From assembly GCA_005406025.1 (NCBI GenBank), contig BGZK01000140.1, positions 558,001 through 622,000 of the forward strand: a stretch of 64,000 nucleotides of DNA. The letters are read 5' to 3'. The DNA is from Eumeta japonica (taxonomy: Eukaryota; Arthropoda; Insecta; Lepidoptera; Psychidae). Both the position numbers and the translations under genes were made by a program. Below the pieces are notes generated by a model. That model saw nothing but the letters and a program-made list of their open reading frames with translations. It was not told the origin of the DNA and did not search any database. This document shows, piece by piece, positions 1 to 10,984 of this stretch; the first letter of the stretch is position 1; each line of letters starts with the position of its first letter.

Positions 1-483
1 TAAGTCAGTATTTTCTTTAATACCACCATCTGTTAGATCATGAAATGCAAGTCCATATTTGTTTAGAAGCGCCATCTGTTAATCGTGAAATGTAAGTCAG
101 TGTTTTCTTCAAAAGTGCCATCTAACGATCGTAAAATTTAAGTCAATGTTTTCTCTAGAAGCGCCATCTGTTAGATCGTGAAATGTCAGTCAGTGTTTTC
201 TTTAAAAGCGCCATCTAACGATCGTAAAATTTAAGTCAATGTTTTCTTCAAAAGTGCCATCTGTTAGATCGTATAACGTAAGTCAATGTTTTCTTTAGAA
301 GCGCCATCTGTTAGATCGTGAAATGTCAATCAGTGTTTTCTTTAAAAGCGCCATCTAATGATTGTAAAATTTAAGTGAATGTTTTCTTTAAAAACGCCAT
401 CTAACGATCGTAAAATTTAAGTCAATGTTTTCTTCAAAAGTGCCATCTGTTAGATCGTATAACGTAAGTTAGTGTTTTCTTCA
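1..483. repeat. 46-bp minisatellite array, left block
   Basis: About ten tandem units of 46 bp, each with a GCGCCATCT core. The measured spacing of successive CCATCT cores is 46 bp (26, 72, 118). Two unit versions alternate: one continues CTGTTAGATCGTGAAATG, the other CTAACGATCGTAAAATTT. Both end in AAGTCAGTGTTTTCTTTAA-type sequence. The array runs off the left edge of the window and resumes at 1810 after an insert. No coding sequence. Confidence 0.93.
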
Positions 484-698
484 ATACCCCTTGTGCACGA
501 CAGAATAAGTGAAGTGAAAGAACAGTGTTAAAAATAAGCAAATGCGGATGATACTGAACAGTGATACAGACACATACAAGACACACATGCAAGATTCGAT
601 AACTATGCTTAATAAAGTCGCATGACCCCACTCCACTGCCGGACGCCCGCCCTCTTGTCGCATCTCTCGCGCCGGCCGAGCGCCCGCTGTCGCGAGCA

Positions 699-730
699 TA
701 TAAGCCGTGGCTCGACCGGCATTCAGTTTA
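699..730 (+). promoter_or_regulatory. TATA box plus arthropod initiator
   Basis: TATAAG at 699-704 lies 26 bases upstream of the A of an ATTCAGTTT initiator (A at 725). This is the textbook spacing for an arthropod RNA polymerase II core promoter. It sits inside the 491-1802 insert, directly upstream of the reverse-transcriptase fragment. LTR retrotransposons commonly carry such promoters; jockey-type LINEs normally use TATA-less internal ones. Activity is an inference. Confidence 0.5.
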
Positions 731-734
731 CAAT

Positions 735-1357
735 TTAAGTATAGCAAGCATAGGAGTCAATTGGTTGTCGACTGGAACACTGCTTCCTTAAAAATGTTGA
801 ACGCGAGAATTCCGTGGCAACGGTCTTATAAATACTTAGGCGTCACGCTCGATAAGAATCTCCACTTTCGAGAACACATCACGCGTGTTAGGAAGAATGC
901 TCTTTTTTACACAGCAAGGCTCGGAGCCATGCTCGGCAGAAAGAGTAAACTATCTAGGCGTAATAAGCTTACTTTGTACAAAATGTGCATTAGGACGGTG
1001 TTGACGTACGCGTCTCCCGTCTTCGCTCACGCCGCTCCTAAATCACTACATAGGCTACAGGTAATACAGAATAAATTCTGTAGAGCAGCCACGGACGCAC
1101 ATTGGTGTGTTCGTAATTCCATTCTCCATAGAGATTTGGAACTCCCCACTATATCCAAATACATGAAGGACGCATCGAAGCGATTTTTCGACATCGCAGG
1201 ATCACATCCCAATGCGGTTCTTCGAGCGGCGGTTGACTATCAACCGCCGCCCCCCACCCACTTTATCCGTAGACCACGGAACGTACTGTTTGATCCACTT
1301 GACGCTCTTACAGCGGCAGTTGATAGCCTTAATGACGTCAACGATACGCATGACTGA
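735..1357 (+). pseudogene. Jockey-type non-LTR reverse transcriptase, C-terminal fragment (copy 1)
   Basis: The open frame contains the thumb and C-terminal part of a jockey-clade ORF2: YKYLGVTLDKNLHFREHI, then LTLYKMCIRTVLTYASPVFA, then IQNKFCRAATDAHWCVRNS. These are hallmarks of the region after the YADD motif. The catalytic palm and the endonuclease are absent, so the fragment cannot retrotranspose. It ends at a natural stop and is followed by a GC-rich 3' region and poly(A). A second copy of the same family lies on the minus strand at 17898-18850. The first ~25 codons do not look like the family, so the true fragment boundary is near 735-790. Confidence 0.85.
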
Positions 1358-1738
1358 CTTAGATTAGGTCAATCCGTTAGTTAGGTCATTGACTTAAGCT
1401 CCCCCCCCCCACCCCCCCACTCCACCCGCCCGTCCGCCGCAGACTGCTCACAGCTGGGCGGGAGGAACGGGAACGGTCCCGTGACGGTTTCCAGTGACGC
1501 CTATGCCGAGATGACACTCAGGAGTCGTCTACAGAGCATGTCACGCGCCGTCGGCACTCACACGTGCTGTCCGGCCGCGCTCGGTGAAGCTATAGAAGTC
1601 GTCCGACCGGTCGCCAGACTATATAGCATAGCCCACCCAATCAGCCCCACACTACCCACACGCGTACGGGCGCGAGGGGTGTGCGGGATAGACATTTTTT
1701 ACCCCCTCCACGTCGCAAGTGGGAAACAAAAAAAAAAG
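1358..1738 (+). mobile_element. 3' untranslated region and poly(A) tail of jockey copy 1
   Basis: GC-rich stretch with a C-homopolymer near 1400-1415, ending in an A run at 1728-1737. Blocks such as AGTGACGCCTATGCCGAG, TCACGCGCCGTCG and GTCCGGCCGCG recur in the same order in the reverse complement of the copy near 17.9-18.2 kb, which shows that both belong to one element family. Confidence 0.8.
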
Positions 1739-1809
1739 TGACATCGGTGTTTTGGCTATTATTTATAAAGACCAGCCTACCAGCCTAGTGTCGGCATCCC
1801 CGATACCCC

Positions 1810-2848
1810 TATCTAACGATCGTAAAATATAAATCGCTATTTTCCTTAGAAGCGCCATCTGTTAGATCGTGAAATGTAAGTCAGTGTTTTCTTTAATACC
1901 GCCATCTAACGACTGTGATTTGAATCAGTATTTCCTTAAAAGCGCCATTTAACGATCGTAAAATGCAAGTCAGTGTTTTCTTTAAAATCGCCATCTGTTA
2001 GATCGGGAAATGTAAGTCTATATTTTCTTTAAAAGCGCCATTTAACGATCGTAAAATGTCAGTCATTGTTTTCTTTAATACCGCCATCTGTTAGATCGTG
2101 TAATGTAAGTCCATATTTTTTTAACAAGCGCCATCTGTTAGATCGTAAAATGTAAGTTAATGTTTTCCTTAAAAGCGCAATCTAACGATTGTAAAATGTA
2201 AGTCAGTGTTTTCTTTAAAATCGCCATCTGCTAGATCGGGAAATTTAAGTCCATTTTTTCTTAACAAGCACCATTTGTTGGAGCGTAAAATACAAGTCGG
2301 TGTTTTCTTCAAAAGCGCCATCTACCGATTGTGTAATGTAAGTCCATATTTCCTTTACCAGCGCCATCTGTTAGATCGTAAAATGTAAGTTAGTCTTTTC
2401 CTTAAAAGCGCAATCTAACGATCGTAAAATGTACGTTAGTGTTTTCTTCAAAAGCGCCATCTACCGATTGTGTAATGTAAGTTCATATTTTCTTTACAAG
2501 CGCCATCTCTTAGATCGTAATATGTAAGTCGGTGTTTTCCTTAAAAGCGCCATCTGTTAAATCGTAAAATTTAAGTCAGTATTTTCTTTAATACCGCCAT
2601 CTGTTAGATGGTGAAATGTAAGTCCATATTTTCTTTACAAACGCCGTCTCTTAGACCGTAAAACATGTCAGTGTTTTCCTTAAAAGCGCCATCTAACGAT
2701 CGTAAAATGTAAGTTAGTGTTTTCTTTAATACCGCCGTCTGTTAGATCGTGAAATGTAAGTTCATATTTTCTTTACAAACGCCATCTGTTAAATCGTAAA
2801 ATATGTCAGTGTTTTCTTTAAAAGCACCATCTGTTATTTCGTATTTTG
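1810..2848. repeat. 46-bp minisatellite array, right block
   Basis: About 22 further units of the same minisatellite as at 1-483. Units carry either CTGTTAGATCG or CTAACGATCG after the GCGCCAT core, and some are degenerate (GCACCATTTGTTGGAGCG near 2270). A short open frame inside the block is only a by-product of the repeat. The array ends near 2848, just before a GT dinucleotide run. Confidence 0.93.
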
Positions 2849-2867
2849 ACACAAGTAGAAAAAAGTA

Positions 2868-2884
2868 TGTGTGTGTGTGTGTGT
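2868..2884. repeat. (GT)n microsatellite
   Basis: Short uninterrupted GT run directly after the minisatellite. Confidence 0.9.
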
Positions 2885-5800
2885 TGTGTATGTGTCAGCT
2901 CCGACGCACAACTGGAGTTTACTCTCTACGAACGATTATGAAATAAACAGATTAGATAATGAGGGTAAATTAATGCATTTTTATATACTCAAAGCATGCC
3001 TGATACCTTTATAATCATTTATTTACAATAATTATACAATAATTCGTTAAAATACATAACAAAACCATGAAAACATAAACAACGCTAATTTATGTAATAA
3101 AGTCGTAAGCAAGATTGATTTTATTAACCATTTACGTCACCTTGCGTCATATTTATTCCAGGAACAATATCGACATTGAATACTGAGACAACTGGTTTGT
3201 GGTAACTAAAATATGATCATATACTGCTGGGGGATGCGCAAGATAAGTTGCGCATAAATATGGAGACTACACACGTGTATAGTCTCCATATACACAAGAC
3301 TGACCTGAACGTAACGTAACGCCAAGTTTGATTTTACCCCCCATGATTTTTCGTACCCCGAGCTTATATATGAAAAATTGATTCTTAAGGAGTAAACTTC
3401 AAAAAACTAATTGTACAGTACTATACATTACTTTCATGAAGGTAATAGTGACATGAAAATAGGTAGGTACTTAGCAAATGAACTACAAATCGAAACCAAT
3501 CAGAAAATGTAATACCTATAAAATTTTGACAATCATATAGTCCGAAAATTGATGGGCAATATTGTTACTTCAGATTTCGTGTCTACACGCCTGACATTGC
3601 CCAACGCCATAACTTCATTACACTTAATTAGATTCCTGTTTTGTAATTATGAAACATCATCAAAATATGACTACATTTCTTTAAACCATATCTATTACCT
3701 CTCGATTGCTTCTTTCCGATCTCTATAAAGTTTCTTGGAGAAAAATTGGCACCACCGATCGTGCAGCGTCATGCCATGTGATGGCAAGGGTCGGTTACCG
3801 ATGATTTTACTGTCGGTTTTTTGTACTGTCTTTCTTTATTCTTCACACAGCCTTATTATGACAGCAATCAATCGGCAAGCTGGTTATTTAGTTACAAATA
3901 TAAATACGTGATAGATTATCGCGTTAATATATATATTTTTATATTATTTTTCGTTAATCTTTGTATACATAGTATTACGGTTGTAATAATTAAATATATA
4001 TATTTGTCTTTCATAATAATAAAAGAAATATATTATTACCGATTATTGTGCTTGCTCTCATTGCAACACAATTTGTTGACTTCGATCGTTTTTCCCCGAG
4101 GCGATTAGTATAAGGTATCGTGCCTATATCTTAAATATTATAATTATGTCTATGAGCCATTATGGCTCGTCACCACATGGCCAATTTTGTGATAAGGCAT
4201 GAGGGCCCATAGAATATAGTTTTCATAGGTATCTTGTTGGAAGTCAAACTTAGAAAATGAGATATATTTCATTTACGCTATGTCCATACGGTAGGAATCG
4301 CAGGCGAAAGCTAGTAGATACATATATAACAGTACTCACCCGTCGACTTGATGAATGTCATGGGTTACGAAAGTAAATAAAAAAGAATTTTGAAGAATGG
4401 ATGGAATTAAAAAAATGAATAAATAGCCTTAAACAATATACTAATGATTCCGCATCTAATGATTGATATCGATGTCCAAACCGATACGTTCATATTTCAT
4501 GAAGTTAACGTTCATATATTCAAAACGATTACAAAAAGCTAATGTATAGAGAAATGGCGCAATTTGGCTCTATTACAGAAAAATATTAAACTTTTTGATT
4601 ATTTATTTATGAATTAATGATTATTTGAAGTTAGACAAACCCAATTTCACGGAAAGCTTTTTTTTTTAATTTTACACATAACAGCACAATTCATTCTAAA
4701 ATTATGGTATATTCACAATAATAGGGCGAAATTTTATTCGTTTTTCAGCCCTTTTGGTTTTGTGCTATTGAATACAAATACACACATGCGCGTGATTACA
4801 ACCATTAGTGAACTTTTCAGAAATGAGCGGCTTCACGAATTGGCCACATCCTTTTAGGTTACGACAAATTCGTTGGAAAAAATATTCACAAGAGTATTGC
4901 ATAGCCAGTCACCCAACAAATTTATTCCAAATTTCAGAAGTATCTGGCACAAATTATTCTTGTGCCTACCTAAGTACTTATGAATAGAAAGAAGATGTTA
5001 CAAATTCGGCCTAGGTACATTTCGTTCACTTTTTACAAAATCCAGGAAAAAATTATAATATAATAGAAAAATATTAAAATGGAAATTTCTGTATTTTTTT
5101 TTTTGTAAGAAGCATAGACAGGTCACTACAAATTCGTTCGGGAACTTGATGCGCAGACCGCAGTATTGTTTAACTAGCTATCAATCGCAACTAAAATTAA
5201 AGGGTTACTCACATACCTTCTCTCGCAAAAAATATATTAATTGTGTAAGGAACCATAATAAACAGATGATCACAAACGGAAAAGGTCAGATGATGATGTG
5301 CCATTGTCGCCCTGTCCACTGTTTAGATTTATGTATTGATGTGAAACAACTATTGGCGGGCCTTAGCAATAAAATCGGCTCGAATGCCGCGACGGCAATT
5401 ACGCTGTCGTGCCGTGATGCCCCCACTACGCCGCCGCTTTCCACTCCTTTGTGTGCGCGCGCGCGTGTACTATACACCTTTATTCTGACTTATTAAACAT
5501 TCATTTCAGCTAATATTTAAATTTAAAATAATAAGAATATGTGTTGATTTTAATAAGAAGCTTTATTCATTTTACTATGTATTTTCTTTATCGGTATTTA
5601 ATAATTATAAATTCTAATATTAACTTATATATTTCACATCTGCCTGGTGTCCCGTAACAACCATTTTTTTTTTATCAGCTCACGCCTATTTGCCATAAGG
5701 GAATTCAGATTATATATTTCCTATAATGTGCGTGTTTAATGTTTTTGTACAAAAAACTGAACTAAAATACGCAAGAATGATCGTCAAGACGCTTTCATTT

Positions 5801-7610
5801 AATAATGACGTTTTAAGTACAAGTTTACAAAGTGCAGGCCGGGGCTCCATTATAAAAGTCAAACGTCTTTTTAAAAACATTTTTTCCTAAATTACTGTTT
5901 TTAACAAAATTTGGATTTTGAATAGAAAAAATTAATTAAACAAATCGTATTTGTAAAGAATTCTATTGTAAGCAAGTACAATTAAAAAAAAAAACAAACA
6001 ATTATGAAAAGAATTCGTTCTTTGAGGATTCTGTACAAACTTAATTATGTAGCTGAATATTTTATCCATCAAGGGCCTCGATTATATTAATCTGTTTTAC
6101 TGATACTGGCGAAAAAATTTTTTTTTTTTTTTGATATTTCGTACTTAGAATATCCGAATTACCGAAAACTTTAAATTTTCATATAGGGAAATTAATTCAA
6201 CTCGTTACAGTATGCCCAAATCATCTTGACTGGATTGAATTTAGTTGCAAGTTGCTTTGCAATAACTACAATTGGGTCTCAGCGGAAAGTTTGTGAGGGG
6301 GACAGGGTAAGCGCTTGCCGTCGCCCCCTGCCGCCCGCGTTTGCCTTTTTTATTAATTATAATTAATATAAAATCAAAAATAACTTTTTGTTAAGTGTAC
6401 CGGCGCAAACTCGCACTCGCTTCAACTTTAGTCCGGTCAAGATCTTCCGAGCATATTGTACTTCCACGCATTTGTGTAGACGGACAACGAAGTGATTCTG
6501 GGTTTTTTTATTTATAAGGTACAAAATCTTAAAAAAAAAATTAAAAAACTCAAAACATCATATTAAAAAACCCTTGGTTACAGGTTACAAAAATTAACAC
6601 AAAAACTTAGACAACAACGTAACGTTACACGACTTTTCATATCCTACCTGAACAATACGGTATTTCCAGGAACCGCTACCTGGGTAAGTGTACATTGGTG
6701 CAAATATGTATATATTACGTTATTAACTTTATCGCAAATTTGTTAACCATCATAACTAATGTTGTAACAAACTAGGACAATAGGAAAAAACGTATTAGAA
6801 TTACAAACGGTACATTTTGGTCTTTACCGACTTAAGACACTGGCGCATGATATAGATATCTAAAATTATCTGATAGATACTACGTGAAACTAACGTTGAT
6901 AATAAAACCACCCACTAGTGTTACTGTCAGCGTAAAGTAACACCAGTGAGCGCTACGCATGTTACAAAATACTCATTAGCCTTTCCGTATTTCAACTTGC
7001 AAGTGGTACTTTATGACGTACTCAATGAACGAACTCAGTTGTTTATATAAGCAGTTGTTTTGTATCAATGTGCGTATCACAAAAGGTTGCGCACCGGTTT
7101 TTCAACGCCGAGAATTAATACTGTATACTGTAATAATATACTCATGCAGTCTTTGACTGTCCTCAGAATAGCTCGCGTTTAGGACTCTAATTAAGCTGTA
7201 AAATTAGTACCTATTTAGTAGCATCTAGTTAGTGCTACTTAGTACTGTACACATAGGTTTTAGTTTTATACATTTTCTGAATTACTGAGATGAAATATGC
7301 CGCCATTCTGTTTTTATTGTTCTAAATTACATTCCGATTTACTAGATGTTATCTTCAATACGTATATAGCACTCAAATATATATGAAATACACATATCCT
7401 TGTCAAATTTTTGAACAGTATTTGTCAATACAAAGTGTGTTGCCATTATGATAATTATGCAATTAACGAATTAACAAGAGATAGGAGGTAAGAGAATACA
7501 AATGTTGACAAACAGGAATTTAATTGAATAAGTAATTATGTATAATGGGGCCATTATGTGGTCAACTTTGCTGCGGCACAAAAATGACCCGGAACGAGCG
7601 GTGAGATATC
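2885..7610. other. Gene-poor stretch, no recognised gene
   Basis: AT-rich sequence with many stops in all frames. I see no exon with conserved protein features. It contains a small hairpin (3258-3291), a GC-richer patch ending in a GC/GT run (about 5380-5475) and a GC-rich patch near 6280-6350. Short open frames at 3821-4108 and 5146-5496 look random in composition. Confidence 0.6.
3258..3291. repeat. Short inverted repeat (hairpin)
   Basis: ATATGGAGACTACAC is followed after four bases by its near-perfect reverse complement GTATAGTCTCCATAT (14 of 15 matches). Confidence 0.75.
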
Positions 7611-7614
7611 ACGC

Positions 7615-7862
7615 TTGTAAAATACAGGCAGCTTCAGCTGTTTCATTTCGTCCAGTGAGAGTTTCGGCGGCCTATTCCCCTCCTTCACCTCACTCCCCTT
7701 TTCGCCAACCACTCGCCGCCGTCAGATACCTATCCCTACCGAAGAGGCCGGCAACGCATTAGTGGCTCCTCTAGGTTACAAGTATCCATGGGCGACGGTG
7801 ACCAAATGGTCTCCGGTAGCTCATATGCTCGTTTGCCCCACAAATGTTATTAGAACAAAAAA
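7615..7862 (+). mobile_element. SINE-like lepidopteran repeat, copy 1
   Basis: Begins with CAGCTTCAGCTGTTTCATTT and contains GAGGCCGGCAACGCATTAG, TCCATGGGCGACGGT and GCTCGTTTGCC, then an A-rich end. The same ordered blocks occur at 39005-39215 (plus) and about 60225-60380 (minus). From memory, this is a very common interspersed repeat of Lepidoptera. The 74-codon open frame across it is not a gene. Confidence 0.82.
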
Positions 7863-7869
7863 ATTTGTA

Positions 7870-8620
7870 CATACTATTTATATATTAAATTCAGTAACAA
7901 AAGTACAATAACAATAAAACATTTTTAATGTACAGACATTACTTATACACGCTGTATAACACTTTTTGACCATTTTTCTTGTAAAATTGAATCGAAAATG
8001 ATAAATAGAATTATGCATACATACACTTTTGATATATTTTTCTACAATCACGCAAGTCGCTATTATCTTAATTTTGACTTTGACTAGTATCTGTACACTA
8101 TAGACTTAGTAAGTTTCTTTATGGCGGAAGAGACTTACATAAATATTGATGTTAAATTGAAACAAAAAAAAATGAAAACTACTATAGTATATTGACCACA
8201 CGCAAGATAAGCTTTTATAAGTTTCAGGTCTATCGGGAAACTACTGCGATGAGGTTTTTATATTGAAAAAAATATGGTTTAAACCATTTTTCTAAAGTAC
8301 ATAAATATGTCTTATGTCTTAATTAAAAAATTGATTATTATTGCTCTCAAAATCTTAGAAATGGAATAGAATTTAAAAAAATTCAATGTTTAAAAATATT
8401 GGTAAGTTAAACTCTGCTCTAAAATATCTATCCACAAGTTAAGATGCTTACCTCACATTTGTTCGAAATAATTTTGACTTTACATAAAAAGGTAGATCAA
8501 GTAAATGCACAAAATCTCATTCAGTTGTTTAACAAATCTTTTCTTAAAAATACCTATTATATAATACAGGCTAACTGAATATATTATTGTGGGTTGAATG
8601 GGAAATTTATTATCTAATGT
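7870..8620. other. Stretch without recognised features
   Basis: AT-rich, no credible exon or repeat boundary seen. Confidence 0.5.
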
Positions 8621-8624
8621 TAAA

Positions 8625-8985
8625 CAAAACAGTGGTGGCTCCATTCGGTGGCGAAGATGGCGTCGGCGAGTGCCGACGGCCTCGCGTTAATAATTTTATA
8701 AGTTAATGTATAAATCAGCTCATCTGATTTAAGGTTTTCTTTTTGACTGGAAAGTGCAAAGCTGACGCGCCGCCAATGTCTCCATTGGAAGAACACTTGT
8801 GGGTTCGATCCCAAACATGTATCAATGAGTTTCTGAACAATAAATAGCTACCACTCGTTAACCCCGAAAGCAAACATCGCGAGGAAACCCTCACTCCGAT
8901 GATAGGTGAACACTTACACCTGTTCTGTGTGAAACATGTTCAGAATGATAGACTCACTACATGTCATGTTGAGTTCAAACTACAA
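8625..8985 (+). mobile_element. tRNA-derived SINE
   Basis: Contains a polymerase III B-box match GGGTTCGATCCC (about 8792-8803), then ATCAATGAGTTTCTGAA and the block ACATCGCGAGGAAACC, an order I recognise from tRNA-derived repeats widespread in Lepidoptera. The segment before the B box is not a foldable tRNA, so this is a SINE and not a tRNA gene. Exact ends are uncertain. Confidence 0.7.
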
Positions 8986-9156
8986 AACGTGGATGACAAT
9001 CAAAATCAAATGTGCTATCTCTGACAACTGTATATTGGGAATAACTTCATAAGGTTATAAAATAACAAAATAATAAAATTGACAATGAAATTCAAACAAA
9101 ACTGTTAAGGCAAATCATTATTTGCAATATTATAAAATTGGTTGGTCCACATAAAT

Positions 9157-9294
9157 TTACTTTTTCTTGTTGCGACGGCGCTTTGATTTTGAACGGACTT
9201 TAGAAGTGCACGGTTCTCCAAGTTCTAAACATTTGCCACAGAGGTCTTCATTGTGGGCGGTTTGCTTCTTGGTACGTCCTAATTTCTTTGGGAG
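9157..9294 (-). CDS. 3CxxC protein, last exon
   Basis: 138 bases, phase 0, stop TAA at 9157-9159. Carries the third CxxC (LCGKCLELGEPC) and a lysine/arginine-rich C-terminus. Confidence 0.75.
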   Translation of the reverse strand, partial: LPKKLGRTKKQTAHNEDLCGKCLELGEPCTSKVRSKSKRRRNKKK

Positions 9295-10021
9295 CTGCAC
9301 AAAATAAACAATATCATTTTAGAATTGACAATACATAAATTTATAAATTATAATTACTATCTCAAAGTATGAAATTGCTATACATCCCAAAAAGATACTT
9401 TGTGCTTTTTAATTAGACGGTACCTGATAAAACACAGATAACTTGAAATTCTGTACATGAATGAGATTAAAAAGAAAAGTAGTGGTGGGGCCATCAGACA
9501 ATATTCCTTACATATTTATTTTATGGGTCTGACATTGATCAGAGCTAATGGGATGCCTTGGTGCAATCTTCAAGTTATCAGATATTTTAGCTGAGTGTGT
9601 AAATAGTTTATATGTAACCCCAAAGCTTTTCTGGCTCCAAGTCAAAATTGGCTTGAGATTGATTTTAATTTTAGGTGCTTATGCCCTAAAAATATTCAAA
9701 CCAAGGAACAGAATGAGTTTTGTTCTGACTTATGAAACATAGTAATGAAACATAATAATAACGAACATAAACAAAATGAAATATGTAGGAATGAGAGAAT
9801 CATTATGTTAAATGATTTTAATATACTAAAATCTATATAAGAAATATATCCAGATATTGGTATCAGTATATATACATAATTACTAAAAACTATGCAGCTG
9901 TGTACATTCTTTTGCCGCTTTATTATCCTAGCTCGTAATAAACTCGACTGTTGGCTTCATGATTAATGAACTTTCTAAGAAATTTATTCTTTTGTATATT
10001 ATATATATTATACTTTATATG

Positions 10022-10108
<87 letters not shown>

Positions 10109-10533
10109 GCTTTAATACATGTTATATCTAGTTGAGTAACTGTAATAAAGAACATAGTTTGTACATCAAATGCAGAAATATTTGTGCAAATTGCACAAAT
10201 CTATTTTAACTATAACGAAATATACCAGGTATCAAATATTAAACAATTTTAATTATAAACAGGTATAACACAGAGATGTTGGAATAATATATTACAATTT
10301 TATTGTAATATATTATTGCAACTCTATGTTTTTATTTATTTTAAGTATTTTATGGTTTAAAAAAATGTTATAATTACCTGAAGATGAGGATATATATCAC
10401 AAAAGCAATATTTACATTTTTGTGATGTATTAGCTCAGGAATGTTTACTCGTCCATTTATTTTTGCATATTGTGCATTCAAAGAAACCATAACATTTCAT
10501 ATCACCTTGGTACGGGGTTAAACTGGTTTCAGT
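9157..10533 (-). CDS. 3CxxC zinc-binding protein (ZAR1-like), two 3' exons, with in-frame TGA
   Basis: Two minus-strand exons join in frame: 10533-10378 (52 codons) and 9294-9157 (46 codons including TAA). Exon borders are consensus (ttttcag/ACT, CAG/gtaatt, tgcag/CTC). The product has three CxxC pairs, CTIC, CKYC and CGKC, spaced as in the zinc-binding domain of zygote-arrest (ZAR1) and related 3CxxC proteins, with the typical GFFEC and KNKWTSKHS motifs and a basic tail KSKRRRNKKK. ZAR1-type proteins bind maternal mRNA; that role here is inferred from family only. Codon 33 of the first listed exon (10435-10437) is TGA, exactly where the family has Trp in its SxxSW motif, a one-base change from TGG. 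The rest looks under constraint, so this is a recent nonsense change, an assembly error or readthrough. The upstream exons were not found with confidence. Confidence 0.7.
9546..9742 (+). pseudogene. RTE-type LINE endonuclease fragment
   Basis: The translated frame reads ...LAECVNSLYVTPKLFWLQVK IGLRLILILGAYA... It aligns by eye, with the same order and spacing, to the endonuclease fragment read on the minus strand near 26900-27060 (LPERLS then CVNGYECVSPRLL then LKVKIGLTRIFILSVYAPDM). It is a short, isolated relic with no flanking element visible. Confidence 0.6.
10023..10106. repeat. (TA)n microsatellite, about 84 bp
   Basis: Uninterrupted alternating TA run inside the intron between the two 3CxxC exons. 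Confidence 0.95.
10378..10533 (-). CDS. 3CxxC protein, penultimate exon
   Basis: Phase 0 at both ends, 156 bases. Carries the first two CxxC pairs and the internal TGA at 10435-10437. Confidence 0.7.
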
Positions 10534-10984
10534 CTGAAAAATTTATATGCACAAGCCATCAGTTAATGTAGAGTTTTCTGTTGTAACATAAGATAATATA
10601 TAACTATGCAATATGTTTATACACTTTTTAAACTGGTAAGAAATGTATTGTAAAATTTTGTATGTATTCAATTTGAAAATTTGTTTTTACTATTGAAATC
10701 ATTGAATACATTGTGACTAATCAGTACCAAAAATCAATATTTTATAAAGAATAAATGATATAATCGAACCTAAACCTAGACAATGTTTTAATTCCTTTTC
10801 GATAAGTGGCTAAATTTATTAAAGGTAAATTACATGAAAATATTATCAAATAAAAAAAAATCAATAATGATCTCACCTTCTTCAAATTTCTTTAGAATAT
10901 ATTGCATGTAATGAATTACAATACAATTACATACATTAGTAAAGAAACTATTTACTTAAGTAATTCATTGGTACATTTAAATAA

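Larger units (their letters stand above)
491..1802 (+). mobile_element. 1.3-kb insertion in the minisatellite, flanked by a 7-bp direct repeat
   Basis: The minisatellite stops at 490 and resumes at 1803. ATACCCC is present on both sides (484-490 and 1803-1809), which looks like a target-site duplication. The insert holds a GC-rich segment with a TATA box and initiator (about 640-730), a jockey-type reverse-transcriptase C-terminal fragment, a GC-rich 3' region, a poly(A) run (1728-1737) and a further 65 bases. The part after poly(A) and the promoter-like part are not normal for one simple 5'-truncated LINE, so the insert may be composite. Confidence 0.7.

Noticed and set aside
2206..2388. 60-codon open frame inside the minisatellite
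   Set aside because: Produced by the repeat period; unrelated to any protein and not maintained between units.
1..2848. CRISPR-like array
   Set aside because: Units are contiguous tandem copies with no unique spacers, in eukaryotic DNA.
5146..5496. 116-codon open frame
   Set aside because: No motif, odd composition and a low-complexity end over a GC/GT run.
7538..7762. 74-codon open frame
   Set aside because: Lies across a SINE-like repeat that recurs twice more.
8780..8815. tRNA gene
   Set aside because: Only a B-box match. No acceptor or anticodon stem can be drawn; the downstream sequence fits a SINE.
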